A stretch of DNA of 64,000 nucleotides from Lachnoclostridium sp. An14 (GTDB lineage Bacteria > Bacillota > Clostridia > Lachnospirales > Lachnospiraceae), in assembly GCF_002160755.1 (NCBI RefSeq), contig NZ_NFLE01000018.1, forward strand, positions 19,977-83,976, read 5' to 3'. This document shows, piece after piece, positions 19,544 to 27,633 of this stretch. Under the pieces are notes generated by a model. It saw only the letters and a list, made by a program, of their open reading frames with translations, was not told the origin of the DNA and did no database searches. Positions within the stretch are counted from its first letter, which is position 1; the number at the start of each line of letters is the position of its first letter. A program made the translations under genes and the position numbers.

Positions 19544-19650
19544 AGGGAGCGGCTGCCTGCGGCTGTTTTCGGACGGCAGTGGGACGAACTGGGCTGGAGA
19601 AACCGGGCTGGATGGGAGGCTTGGGGTTGCCCTTTGATATTCTGTTATAG

Positions 19651-19697
19651 AAAAAATCCGGGCGCCGGGAAAGTGGTTTCGCTCTCCCGGCGCCCGG
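19651..19697 (-). terminator. Terminator of the padR operon
   Basis: A 13-base perfect stem (19658-19670 with 19685-19697) followed, reading the minus strand, by six T residues. It is just beyond the stop of the repeat protein and may also slow transcription coming from the ABC exporter side. Confidence 0.85.
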
Positions 19698-19703
19698 CTG
19701 CGT

Positions 19704-20591
19704 TCAGATCAGACGGACACCTGGGCCGCGCTCCGGCGCGGGAGGAGTCTTGGGGGCGGACAGTTCTCCTGTTTTGGGGAGGCGGTCCGCCGGTTCCCGT
19801 TTTGGCTGGGCTGGCTCCGGTTTGGGAGCGGGAGGATTCGGGAGCTGCGGTTCCCCTTTGGGAGTGGGGACTCCCGGGGCCGCCTTGGGAGCTGGAGCCG
19901 GGGCTGCCTCTTTCGGGATCAAACCGGCTGCTTTCGGGGCCGGTTTTGCCTTGAGAGCCGGGGGATTTGCCGGTGCCTTCGGAAGAAGGGCGGCCGCCTG
20001 GCCGGCGGCTGGCCCGCCATCTGGGGGAGCCGGCTTTTCTTTCAGTGCCGGTCCGTCGTCCGGGGGAGTCGGTTTTTCTTTCGCGGCTGGCCCGCCGTCG
20101 GGAGGAGCCGGTTTTTCTTTTGCCGCTGGCCCGCCGTCGGGAGGAGCGGGCGTTTCCTTAGGCGCCGGCGCGCTGGGCGCGGCGGCAGGGGTTTTCCTGG
20201 CGGTGGAGGTGCCGTTTCCGGCGGCAGGAGTTTCCTTCGCCGCTGGCCCGCCGTCTGGGGGAGCTGGTTTTTCTTTTGCCGCTGGCCCGCCGTCTGGGGG
20301 AGTGGGTTTTTCCTTCGCTGCCGGTCCGCCGTCAGGAGGAGTGGGCTTTTTCTTTGCCGCCGGCCCGCCGTCGGGAGGAACGGGAGGTTCCGTTTCTCCG
20401 GGAAGGGTCAGAGTTTCTCCGTTTGCGGGGACGGTGGTTTCCCCGCTTTCTGGGGTTCCTGCCGTGCCGGAGACGGACTGGGAGCTGACGTCCGCGGCCG
20501 GATGGGAGGCGATGGAAAAAATTCCAAACGCCGTCGCGGCCAGAACCAGGGACCACAGGGAAATTTTTAAAATCAGGCTATTCCTGCTCAT
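19704..20591 (-). CDS. Membrane-anchored Pro/Ala-rich repeat protein
   Basis: 295 residues. A hydrophobic N-terminal signal-anchor (about 7-27) is followed by a low-complexity extracytoplasmic tail. Eight copies of a 13-residue unit built on PPDGGPAAKEKP start at residues 72, 85, 98, 111, 150, 163, 176 and 189; the spacing stays an exact multiple of 13 across the gap. The tail is rich in Pro, Ala and Lys. LPKTG occurs at 271-275, but only 20 polar residues follow, so it lacks the helix and positive tail of a sortase signal. The start overlaps the upstream gene by 14 bases. A 352-codon open frame on the other strand is only the shadow of this biased sequence. Probable wall-spanning stalk or spacer; function unknown. 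Confidence 0.75.
   Translation of the reverse strand: MSRNSLILKISLWSLVLAATAFGIFSIASHPAADVSSQSVSGTAGTPESGETTVPANGETLTLPGETEPPVPPDGGPAAKKKPTPPDGGPAAKEKPTPPDGGPAAKEKPAPPDGGPAAKETPAAGNGTSTARKTPAAAPSAPAPKETPAPPDGGPAAKEKPAPPDGGPAAKEKPTPPDDGPALKEKPAPPDGGPAAGQAAALLPKAPANPPALKAKPAPKAAGLIPKEAAPAPAPKAAPGVPTPKGEPQLPNPPAPKPEPAQPKREPADRLPKTGELSAPKTPPAPERGPGVRLI
19990..20378 (-). repeat. 39-base in-frame coding repeats
   Basis: Eight degenerate copies of a 39-base unit in two blocks of four, separated by exactly three unit lengths of unrelated Ala/Thr-rich code. The units encode the 13-residue repeats of the minus-strand protein. Such tracts tend to vary in copy number between strains. Confidence 0.8.
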
Positions 20592-21405
20592 AAGCTTTCG
20601 CCTCCTTTTTGAACGATTGGTAGGCCCTCCAGGATACCAGGATCTGATGGAGGGCTACGGCGCTGATGGGAATCAGCCACAGCGCCGGCTGCAGGCCGGG
20701 GGTAAAGGCCGCCGCCAGAAACAAAATGGCGAAAACGCCCCAGAGGATGAAAAAGGGGAGACGTTCCCTGGGAAAAAGGGCTTTGACCGGCTGTCCCCTC
20801 CGGCTTAAGCAGACCCACATCCCAAAGGCGCCCAGGGCTGCCCCTAAAAGAAACATGGGCAGCTCCCGTCCCATTCCCGGAAGGGGGCGGTAGAAATAGG
20901 AGTGGAGCCAGAGCAGAAAGAGCAGGCCGGCGGCGGCAAAGGGCGCCGCCGCCCACGCCCGTTTCACGGCCGGGGAGCCGGGGGCCGGCGCCTGGGACGG
21001 GAAAGAGGATTCCCCATCCCATGTCTGTGCCGGGATTTCCGCCGCGGCATTCGGTTCCGCCGCCCGGCCGTCCTTGGCTGCCGTATTCCACATTTCTGCC
21101 GCCAGGCCGTCTTCCGCCGCCGCGCCGCCCGGCTTTGCCCTCTGGGCCCAGGTCAAAGAGGAGTAGCCTATTTCGTCCTCTGCCTGCCGTCCCGTCACGC
21201 TGTCCACCACCTCAAATATGTCGCCTACGCCGCTGATGGTGGTCTGATAGGCCGTTTCCGGGGCGTATCCCGTTTCCAGAAGGGCCCGGTATTTTTCCAG
21301 AAGATCGGCGCACAGCGCCTCCTTTGCCTCCTCCGTCTGCTGTCCCGCCGGACAGCCCGCGAAGGCGCGGTTGATGTAATGACAGATCTTTTCTTCTCCG
21401 CTCAT
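20578..21405 (-). CDS. PadR-associated membrane protein
   Basis: 275 residues. The start is ATG 21405, preceded by GGAGGAATAACC; the frame is open further upstream but would overlap padR. The N-terminal 85 residues form a helical soluble domain (EEKICHYINRAF through GDIFEVVDSV) like the permease-prefix or DUF1700-type domains often paired with PadR regulators. A Pro/Ala-rich linker follows, then about four hydrophobic segments (about 150-270). It lies four bases after padR and overlaps the repeat-protein gene by 14 bases, so the three are one operon. In known pairs such proteins are membrane partners of PadR-controlled envelope responses; the exact role is unknown. Confidence 0.75.
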   Translation of the reverse strand: MSGEEKICHYINRAFAGCPAGQQTEEAKEALCADLLEKYRALLETGYAPETAYQTTISGVGDIFEVVDSVTGRQAEDEIGYSSLTWAQRAKPGGAAAEDGLAAEMWNTAAKDGRAAEPNAAAEIPAQTWDGESSFPSQAPAPGSPAVKRAWAAAPFAAAGLLFLLWLHSYFYRPLPGMGRELPMFLLGAALGAFGMWVCLSRRGQPVKALFPRERLPFFILWGVFAILFLAAAFTPGLQPALWLIPISAVALHQILVSWRAYQSFKKEAKAYEQE

Positions 21406-21409
21406 ATGG

Positions 21410-21751
21410 TTATTCCTCCTTTCGCCCGCCGTCCAGCAGACGGTCCAGCAGTTTCTTGATTTCCTCCCATTCCAGAAGGCGTTTTTGCAGATATTCCCGT
21501 CCGGCGCCGGTGATGGAGTAGTAGCGTCTCCGCGGCCCGGAGCTTTCATTTCCCCAGTAGGACGTCACGTAGCCCTGTTTTTCCAGCCGCCGGAAGGTGG
21601 TGTAGAGCGTCGCTTCCTTCAGCTCGTAGCTGCGGCCGGATTTTTCCAGGATCCGGCTGTTGATCTCATAGCCGTAGCTGTCCCCCTCGGAAAGACAGCA
21701 GAGGATGATGCCGTCTGTATATCCGTATATCATGTCAGATGTGATATTCAA
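21410..21751 (-). CDS. PadR-family transcriptional regulator
   Basis: 113 residues. A winged-helix PadR domain: LCCLSEGDSYGYEI, the TLYTTFRRLEKQGYV recognition region and the RRRYYSITGAGREYL wing are typical of the short PadR-s2 class. The start is TTG 21751, with GGGAGGTGAT 6 bases upstream. It is the first gene of a three-gene minus-strand operon and probably represses it by binding the AT-rich dyad in its own promoter region. The inducer is unknown. Confidence 0.92.
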   Translation of the reverse strand: MNITSDMIYGYTDGIILCCLSEGDSYGYEINSRILEKSGRSYELKEATLYTTFRRLEKQGYVTSYWGNESSGPRRRYYSITGAGREYLQKRLLEWEEIKKLLDRLLDGGRKEE

Positions 21752-21769
21752 CTATAATCACCTCCCAGG

Positions 21770-21801
21770 TACAGCATATCATATAATACCTCACCATACA
21801 A
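21770..21801 (-). promoter_or_regulatory. padR promoter and possible operator
   Basis: Reading the minus strand: TTGTAT, 17-base spacer, TATGCT just before the padR ribosome binding site. An imperfect AT-rich dyad (ATATTGTA / TATTATAT, 6 of 8 matching) overlaps it and is a plausible PadR autorepression site. Confidence 0.5.
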
Positions 21802-21898
21802 TATAGTTAAAAAATTATTTTTTTCCCGCAACTTTTTCCCATTCTGTCCCGTCAAATAAGTACAACCGAAAAAACGACGAAAGAGAAGGAGATTAAAT

Positions 21899-22687
21899 AT
21901 GAACAGAAAAACTATGAGAAAACTCCCCATGATGTTAATGTGCGCGGCGGCCCTGGCGGCCACCAACCCGGCCATGCCGGCATACGCGAAAAAGAAGACC
22001 CAGGTTACCCGTTCCGCGACCTCAGATACGGAGAGAATGCGGGACGCTGCCTCCTCCGTGCAGAAGGCTTTCGACAAGAAAAGCCTGACGGATCTGGCAA
22101 AGCTGTGCGAGTACCCCGTCACCGTTTTCTACAACGATGGTCAGACCGTGGAGTACAAGAACCAGAACGAATTTAAAAAGCTGGGAGAGGACGTGATCTT
22201 TTCCGCGAAAATGCGGGAGTACATCGGCGCCACCAATACGGCCAAGCTAAAGATTGAAAAGAACGGCCCCACGGTTATGGGCGACGAGTTCGGCCTCACC
22301 TTAAGAAAGAGGAACGGGAAGTGGAGAGTGAACTATTTCTACGTGGATTCCGCCTATTCCTCTGATCTTTCCGATCCGGCCAAGGTGGCGGAGACCATCC
22401 AGAAAACCCTTTATTACAAGGATCTGGAGACCCTGTCTCAGCTGTGCGACTACCCGCTGGACATCTTTTTCGAGGACGACTCCTATAAGGAGGTCAAATC
22501 AGCCGCGGAGCTGAAGAACCTGGGAGAGGACCGGGTGTGCACCGGCGGGCTGATCGACGCCGTGGATCAGGCGGATCCCTCCAATCTGCCCACCTTAGGA
22601 GAGAACGGCTTAAAAATCGGCGGCGCCAAAGGCGTGGATATGTATAAAATCGGAAACAGCTGGAAAATCCGCGCCATCTATCAGTAA
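21899..22687 (+). CDS. Secreted protein with two copies of one domain
   Basis: 262 residues. Signal peptide with cut probably after AYA (residue 29). The mature part holds two related domains of about 95 residues: the first opens DAASSVQKAFDKKSLTDLAKLCEYPV, the second AETIQKTLYYKDLETLSQLCDYPL. Both continue with an LGED word and end in a KWRVNYFY / SWKIRAIY strand. The layout resembles NTF2-like or DUF4440-type domains, but I cannot name the family. Each domain has one Cys before the YP motif. AGAAGGAGATTAAAT gives a strong ribosome binding site. It is divergent from padR and has its own terminator. Likely an exported or surface-attached protein of unknown function. Confidence 0.8.
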   Translation: MNRKTMRKLPMMLMCAAALAATNPAMPAYAKKKTQVTRSATSDTERMRDAASSVQKAFDKKSLTDLAKLCEYPVTVFYNDGQTVEYKNQNEFKKLGEDVIFSAKMREYIGATNTAKLKIEKNGPTVMGDEFGLTLRKRNGKWRVNYFYVDSAYSSDLSDPAKVAETIQKTLYYKDLETLSQLCDYPLDIFFEDDSYKEVKSAAELKNLGEDRVCTGGLIDAVDQADPSNLPTLGENGLKIGGAKGVDMYKIGNSWKIRAIYQ

Positions 22688-22706
22688 CATATAGAAACAA
22701 ACGCGA

Positions 22707-22756
22707 AACAGCGCGCCCCCCAGAGAAACGTCTCTGCGCGGAGCGCGCTGTTTTGT
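22707..22756 (+). terminator. Terminator of the secreted duplicated-domain gene
   Basis: Perfect stem AAACAGCGCGC / GCGCGCTGTTT with an inner CAGAGA/TCTCTG pairing, ending in TTTTG. Its T-run is also the first arm of repeat copy 2. Confidence 0.85.
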
Positions 22757-22880
22757 GTAGTAAGAAACTGCGTCCCCTATGACGCAAAAGCCTCCGGCGG
22801 GAGGCGCACTCCGCGGGGAGAAATATAGCTGTTGGCGCAGCCGCGCTCCGGCGCGGGTGTACGCTACTGCGCGCACGGTT
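22751..22880 (+). repeat. Interspersed two-hairpin repeat, copy 2 (long form)
   Basis: Starts with TTTTGTGT (22751-22758) pairing with ACGCAAAA (22782-22789), then hairpin GCCTCCGGCGGGAGGC (22790-22805), then a tail of about 70 bases shared with copy 7 at 63772 (CCGCGCTCCGGCGCG and a terminal GTGT...GCGCAC pairing). The rest of 22688-23002 holds only the terminator above and a promoter-like site. Confidence 0.8.
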
Positions 22881-22928
22881 TTCCGTGCCCCAGGCCCTCC
22901 AATACCAGGTTCTTAAACACTTCTTTTG

Positions 22929-22958
22929 CTGGCAATTTTCTCCCTCCAATGGTATACT
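22929..22958 (+). promoter_or_regulatory. Candidate promoter of the methyltransferase-like gene
   Basis: CTGGCA (22929-22934), 18-base spacer, TATACT (22953-22958), 45 bases before the chosen start codon. Confidence 0.5.
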
Positions 22959-23002
22959 TTCCATAGATTTTGATTTCAGGATACCAGAACGGGGGAAAGC
23001 CT

Positions 23003-24757
23003 ATGAATTATACATCCTTCACATTTGCAGATATATTTGCGGGAATCGGCGGGGCCAGGCTGGGCTTTGAACAGGCCGGCGGGTTTTGCGTGTTCAGCTG
23101 CGAGACGGAGCCGGAGGCCAGAGCCGTCTACGAAGACAATTTCGGGGAAATCCCGGCGGGGGACGCGCGGTGCCTGGACCTGGAGAACCTGCCGGATTTT
23201 GACGTCCTGGTGGCCGATTTTCCCCATTCCCTTTCCCAGGTGTGGGGAGAGGACGGGCTGTTTTCAGCGGTGGAGGCCATTTTGGAAAAGAAACGCCCGG
23301 CGGCCTTCCTGCTGGAAAACGGCAAGAACGTATTCAGTCACAGAGGCGGCCAGACCCTGGCGGAGATGAAAGGGCGGCTGGAGGCCCTGGGCTACACGGT
23401 GTACACAAAGGTGCTAAACGCCTGGGATTACGGCGTTCCCCAGAAACGGGAGCGGCTGGTGACGGTGGGCTTTTCCGAACCCATCCTGTTCGCCTTCCCG
23501 GAGGCGGTGCCGGAGCGGCAGCGGAAGGGTCTGGCGGACATTCTGGAGCCGGAGGGGACCATAAAGCGCAGCTACTACGTCAGCCCGGAGGTGCGGGAGC
23601 GGAAGATGGAAAAGATGCTGGAGCGGTTTAAACGGGAGCCGGAGCGCCCCTACGTCACCAACGAGAACGTCTCCGGCATGGTCACTCCCCACCGTTACGC
23701 CTGTTCCCTGCGGGCGGGGGCCAGCGCCAATTACCTTCTGGTGAACAACGAGCGGCGGATGACGGAGCGGGAGCTGTTCCGCCTCCAGGGCTTTCCCGAC
23801 ACCTACCGGATGCCGTCCTCCTTTGTGGAGGTGAAAAACCTGACGGGAAACAGCTCCGCCGTGCCCATGGTCCGGGCCGTGGCGGAGCGGATGATGGCGG
23901 CGGTGGAGCTGTACCACGGCGGAACCGTGGGCCTGGAGCGGGGACGGGCAAAGGCGGCCCTGGACCGTTTCTTAAGGCGAAAAGGCCAGGAGGCCTGGCG
24001 GGTGATCCAGGCGGCGGAGATCCTCCACGAGAAACGCCTTCACCCGGAGCTTTCCCTGGAGCGTCTGGAAACCTACAAAAAAGAGAGCAGGCAGTGGCGG
24101 GACGCCATGGCAAAGCGGATTTTGGGGGAGGGCTACCAGCCTCCCGCCGCCGGCCAGGACAGCCTGTTTTACAAAACGGCCCTCCCGCCGGAGATTTTGC
24201 GGGTGCTGGGGGAGGAGAACTGCCGCACCGGCGGGGCGGTGGAGGCCTATATCTACCGCCGTTTGTTCCGGAAAGACCGGTGGCTGGAGGAGTTTTTGTT
24301 CCCGTGGCTGTCCAGGGAGGAGACGGCAGATCCCGCCGCCCTTCTTGCCGGGCTGGGAGAGCCGGGGATGGAGGATGAGGCGCGGGCCCTGCGGGAGTGT
24401 ATGGTGCAGGCCCTGTGGTTTACCCTGGAGGAGGTTCTGGCGGGAAAAGACGGCCAGCGCAGCCTGGAGCCAGAAGGCGGGGAGGAATCCCGCAGAGAGG
24501 CGGAAACGGAATCTCTGCGCCGGGCCGTCGCCCTGCTGACGGGAGCCCCTCAGGGAGATGAGGGCTTTTTCACCGCCGGAGTCCTGACCCAGTGGTATGA
24601 GCGGATGATTTCCGGGCCCTGCCGGGAGACCATGGCAGGCCCGGCCTTACGACAGCTGCGGCTGGCCCTTAAAGAGCGGTTTGGAGCCAGAAGAAAGCCC
24701 TGGGAGGCTCTGGCCGGCCGCGGGTACGAAACTTTGCGGGACGGTTTCTGGAAGTAA
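23003..24757 (+). CDS. C5 cytosine methyltransferase homologue lacking the catalytic Cys
   Basis: 584 residues from ATG 23003 (GGGGGAAAG upstream); the longer TTG reading at 22970 has no such site. The N-terminal 320 residues follow the C5 DNA methyltransferase fold: motif I FADIFAGIGGARLGFE, motif VI LLENG, motif VIII VPQKRERL, then RLQGFP and GNSSAVPMV. Motif IV, normally PCQ with the catalytic Cys, reads FPHSLSQ: codon CAT at 23225-23227 puts His75 where Cys is expected. The ENV motif is also altered to ENG. Such a protein should not methylate by the usual covalent route, although AdoMet and DNA binding may persist. The last 260 residues are a helical Arg/Glu-rich extension that I do not recognise. 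It is followed after 39 bases by a FliB-like gene. Confidence 0.85.
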   Translation: MNYTSFTFADIFAGIGGARLGFEQAGGFCVFSCETEPEARAVYEDNFGEIPAGDARCLDLENLPDFDVLVADFPHSLSQVWGEDGLFSAVEAILEKKRPAAFLLENGKNVFSHRGGQTLAEMKGRLEALGYTVYTKVLNAWDYGVPQKRERLVTVGFSEPILFAFPEAVPERQRKGLADILEPEGTIKRSYYVSPEVRERKMEKMLERFKREPERPYVTNENVSGMVTPHRYACSLRAGASANYLLVNNERRMTERELFRLQGFPDTYRMPSSFVEVKNLTGNSSAVPMVRAVAERMMAAVELYHGGTVGLERGRAKAALDRFLRRKGQEAWRVIQAAEILHEKRLHPELSLERLETYKKESRQWRDAMAKRILGEGYQPPAAGQDSLFYKTALPPEILRVLGEENCRTGGAVEAYIYRRLFRKDRWLEEFLFPWLSREETADPAALLAGLGEPGMEDEARALRECMVQALWFTLEEVLAGKDGQRSLEPEGGEESRREAETESLRRAVALLTGAPQGDEGFFTAGVLTQWYERMISGPCRETMAGPALRQLRLALKERFGARRKPWEALAGRGYETLRDGFWK

Positions 24758-24796
24758 GCCGTCCCAGAGAGCCCCACACGAAAGGAGGAGGCGCCC

Positions 24797-25951
24797 ATGC
24801 GCCTGATTTATCCATCTTACTACCACAGCTTTTCCTGCCAGGCATCCCAGTGTCCCGATACCTGCTGCAAGGGGTGGAGGATTTCCATTGACGGGGACAC
24901 CCTAAAACGGTATGAGGCGGAAAAGGGGCCGGAGGGAGAGTGGCTGCGGGAGGGCGTGGATCACCGCTCCAGGGCCTACCGCCAGAAAAACGGCCGCTGC
25001 GTCTTTCTGGACCGCCGGCGGCTGTGCGGCCTGTTTCTAAGGCTGGGAGAGGCGATGATGTGCCGCACCTGCCGCGTCTATCCGCGGCATAAAGAGCCTT
25101 ATGGAGACCGGCTGGAGATCAGCCTGTCCTTATCCTGCCCGGCGGCAGCACAGCTGATTTTAAACTGGGCGGAGCCGGTGGAGTACCGGGAGCGGATCCG
25201 TCCGGACCGGGAGGGAGAGCCGGACCAGACAGCGGACCGGGAGCTCCTGGAAGTCCTGCTGCGGGTTCGGGAGGCCATGTGGGCCGTTTTGCGGGGAGAG
25301 GGGGAGAGCGCTTACCAGGCGGCAGCGGTTTTAGCCCTGGCCCACGACGGGGAGAGGCGGCTGGCCGCGAGAGACTGCTCTGGCCTGGAGCGGGTGTGCC
25401 GGTTTTACGAAAGCCCGGCGGCCGTATCCAGCCTGGAAAAAGAGCTGGCCTCTTACAGGGAAATGGGCTTTCAGCGGCGGCAGCTGGAGCGGGCTTTTTT
25501 ACGGGAGCTGGACCGGCTGGAGATGGTGTCAGAGGGCTGGGAGGAGCTTTTATTTGCCGCCCGCCGCTGCCAGCTGGGAGGACGCCCTGGAGAGCGGTAT
25601 GAACGGTCTCGCGGGCAGAGAGGCCCGGGAGAGGAGCGGGGAGGCCGGGATCGCCAGGAGCGCAATCTTCTGGAGTATTTCCTCTATCTCTTTTACGCCG
25701 GCGGCGTCTACGAGGGCGGGGGATACGGAAAGGCCAAGCTGGCGGCATTCAGCCTGTGCGCCGTCCGCATTCTGGCAGAGAGCTGGCGGGCGGTGTACGG
25801 CGGCAGCCGGGAGCGGGCCTTTGTCCGGGCCGCCTATCTGTATTCCCGCCAGCTGGAGCACTCCGACCGGAACCTGGGACGCCTGGAGCGGTTTGTGGAG
25901 CGGGATCCCTCCTGCGCCCTGACCGGGCTTTTGGCCTGCCTTTTGGGATGA
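24797..25951 (+). CDS. FliB-like (flagellin lysine-N-methylase family) Cys-rich protein
   Basis: 384 residues. The N-terminal half carries the conserved cysteine pattern of the FliB family: C14, C19, the CC pair in PDTCCKGW, C in NGRCVFL, C in RRLCGLF, the MCRTCRVYPR motif and LSCP. These resemble metal or iron-sulfur ligands of the YkgJ-like group. FliB methylates flagellin lysines in Salmonella, but no flagellar gene is in this window, and homologues are common in non-flagellated Clostridia, so the substrate is open. The C-terminal part is helical and Arg-rich. AAAGGAGGAG precedes ATG 24797. It is probably co-transcribed with the methyltransferase homologue. Confidence 0.8.
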   Translation: MRLIYPSYYHSFSCQASQCPDTCCKGWRISIDGDTLKRYEAEKGPEGEWLREGVDHRSRAYRQKNGRCVFLDRRRLCGLFLRLGEAMMCRTCRVYPRHKEPYGDRLEISLSLSCPAAAQLILNWAEPVEYRERIRPDREGEPDQTADRELLEVLLRVREAMWAVLRGEGESAYQAAAVLALAHDGERRLAARDCSGLERVCRFYESPAAVSSLEKELASYREMGFQRRQLERAFLRELDRLEMVSEGWEELLFAARRCQLGGRPGERYERSRGQRGPGEERGGRDRQERNLLEYFLYLFYAGGVYEGGGYGKAKLAAFSLCAVRILAESWRAVYGGSRERAFVRAAYLYSRQLEHSDRNLGRLERFVERDPSCALTGLLACLLG

Positions 25952-25997
25952 GAGGCGGCTGGCAGCGGCGGAGGCGGCAGAACCGGTGAAATCCCCA

Positions 25998-26026
25998 TTG
26001 TTTTTTCCGTGCCTTCGTTATATAAT
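25998..26026 (+). promoter_or_regulatory. gltX promoter
   Basis: TTGTTT (25998-26003), 17-base spacer, TATAAT (26021-26026), 45 bases upstream of the start codon. Confidence 0.85.
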
Positions 26027-26070
26027 AACGGTTAGTGTAAAAACTGATACCATATTAGGAGTGAAAAGTG

Positions 26071-27537
26071 ATGAATAAAATCAGAACAAGATACGCCCCC
26101 AGCCCCACCGGCCGGATGCACGTCGGAAACTTGAGAACGGCGCTCTACGCCTACCTGATCGCCAAACATGAGGGAGGGGATTTCCTCCTGCGCATCGAGG
26201 ACACGGATCAGGAACGGTACGTGGAGGGGGCGGTGGAGATCATATACCGCACCCTGGCGGAGACAGGACTGATCCACGACGAAGGCCCGGACAAGGACGG
26301 CGGCGTAGGCCCCTACGTCCAGAGCGAGCGCCAGGCCGCCGGTATTTACTTAGAGTACGCCAAAAAGCTCATTGAGAAAGGCGAAGCCTACTACTGTTTC
26401 TGCACCCAGGAGCGCTTGGACAGCCTGAAACAGACGGTAAACGGCGAGGAGATTATGACCTACGACAAGCACTGCCTGCACCTGTCCAAGGAGGAGGTAG
26501 AGGCGAATTTAAAGGCGGGAATCCCCTACGTCATCCGCCAGAACAACCCCACAGAGGGAACCACCACCTTCCACGATGAGATCTACGGCGACATCACCGT
26601 GGACAACTCCGAGCTGGACGATATGATCCTGATCAAATCCGACGGCTACCCCACCTACAACTTTGCCAACGTGGTGGACGACCATCTCATGGGCATCACC
26701 CATGTGGTGCGTGGAAATGAGTATCTGTCCTCCTCCCCGAAGTACAACCGTCTCTACGACGCCTTCGGCTGGGAGGTTCCGGTATACGTGCACTGCCCCC
26801 TGATCACCAACGAGGAGCACAAGAAACTCTCCAAGAGAAGCGGACACTCCTCCTATGAGGATCTGATCGAGCAGGGCTTTATCTCCGAGGCCGTGGTGAA
26901 CTACGTGGCCCTTTTAGGCTGGTCCCCGGAGAACAACCAGGAGATCTTCTCCTTGGAGGAGATGGTGAAAGAATTTGACTACCGCCGCATGAGCAAGTCC
27001 CCGGCGGTGTTCGACATGACCAAGTTAAAATGGATGAACGGCGAGTACATGAAGGCCATGGACTTTGACAAGTTCTACGAGCGGGCGGAGAGCTACATCC
27101 GTGAGGTCATCAAAAAGGATCTGGATCTGAAAAAGATCGCGGCCATGGTAAAGACCAGGATTGAGGTATTCCCCGACATCGCCGGCCACATTGATTTCTT
27201 TGAGGAGCTGCCGGAGTACGACGTGGCCATGTACACCCACAAGAAGATGAAGACCAACTCCGAGAAATCCCTGGCCGTTTTAAAGGAAACGCTGCCGATT
27301 CTGGAGGCCCAGGAGGATTTCACCAACGATGCCCTCTATGCCGCCCTCTCCGCCTACGTGGAGGAAAAAGGCTATAAGACCGGCTTTGTGATGTGGCCCC
27401 TGCGTACCGCCGTTTCTGGCAAGCAGATGACCCCTGCCGGTGCCACGGAGATCATGGAGGTGTTGGGCAAGGAGGAGAGCCTGGCCCGCATCCGCAAGGG
27501 AATCGCCCTTTTAGAGGCGTCCCTGGCCCAGGCGTAA
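26071..27537 (+). CDS. gltX: Glutamyl-tRNA synthetase
   Basis: 488 residues, the normal length of a bacterial GluRS. Class I signatures: the HIGH-type motif in [18 protein letters not shown] near the N-terminus and the KMSKS-type motif [14 protein letters not shown] near residue 250. The C-terminal half is the anticodon-binding helical domain. ATG 26071 is chosen over an in-frame GTG one codon earlier; TAGGAGTGAAAAG is the ribosome binding site. It charges tRNA-Glu, and possibly tRNA-Gln in an organism that uses GatCAB. It is transcribed from its own promoter and closed by a terminator. Confidence 0.97.
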   Translation: MNKIRTRYAPSPTGRMHVGNLRTALYAYLIAKHEGGDFLLRIEDTDQERYVEGAVEIIYRTLAETGLIHDEGPDKDGGVGPYVQSERQAAGIYLEYAKKLIEKGEAYYCFCTQERLDSLKQTVNGEEIMTYDKHCLHLSKEEVEANLKAGIPYVIRQNNPTEGTTTFHDEIYGDITVDNSELDDMILIKSDGYPTYNFANVVDDHLMGITHVVRGNEYLSSSPKYNRLYDAFGWEVPVYVHCPLITNEEHKKLSKRSGHSSYEDLIEQGFISEAVVNYVALLGWSPENNQEIFSLEEMVKEFDYRRMSKSPAVFDMTKLKWMNGEYMKAMDFDKFYERAESYIREVIKKDLDLKKIAAMVKTRIEVFPDIAGHIDFFEELPEYDVAMYTHKKMKTNSEKSLAVLKETLPILEAQEDFTNDALYAALSAYVEEKGYKTGFVMWPLRTAVSGKQMTPAGATEIMEVLGKEESLARIRKGIALLEASLAQA

Positions 27538-27563
27538 ACGGGATCATACCCATTGGGAAACGC

Positions 27564-27610
27564 AAGGAGCTGCCCCAGGATAAGCTGAGGCAGCTCCTTT
27601 CTTCCCTTTT
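27564..27610 (+). terminator. gltX terminator
   Basis: Stem AAGGAGCTGCC / GGCAGCTCCTT followed by a T-rich tract (TTCTTCCCTTTT). Confidence 0.85.
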
Positions 27611-27633
27611 ATGGGAAAAGAATCGGAGGAACT

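Noticed and set aside
19990..20378. Regular repeats that could suggest a CRISPR array
   Set aside because: The unit is 39 bases with no unique spacers, is in frame with a protein, and has no cas genes nearby.
19704..20591. Sortase-anchored surface protein based on LPKTG
   Set aside because: No hydrophobic segment or basic tail follows the motif, and the protein already has an N-terminal membrane anchor.
19750..20808. 352-codon open frame on the plus strand opposite the repeat protein
   Set aside because: It is the complement of a biased 39-base repeat; it is Gly/Phe/Ala low complexity, has no ribosome binding site and crosses into the neighbouring gene. The minus-strand reading has a signal-anchor and sits in an operon.
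22494..22964. 156-codon minus-strand open frame
   Set aside because: It overlaps the secreted-protein gene, its terminator and repeat copy 2; the Arg/Ser-rich text is typical of a shadow of GC-rich sequence.
23003..25951. A restriction-modification system
   Set aside because: The methyltransferase homologue lacks its catalytic Cys and the neighbour is a FliB-like protein; no endonuclease motif is seen in either.
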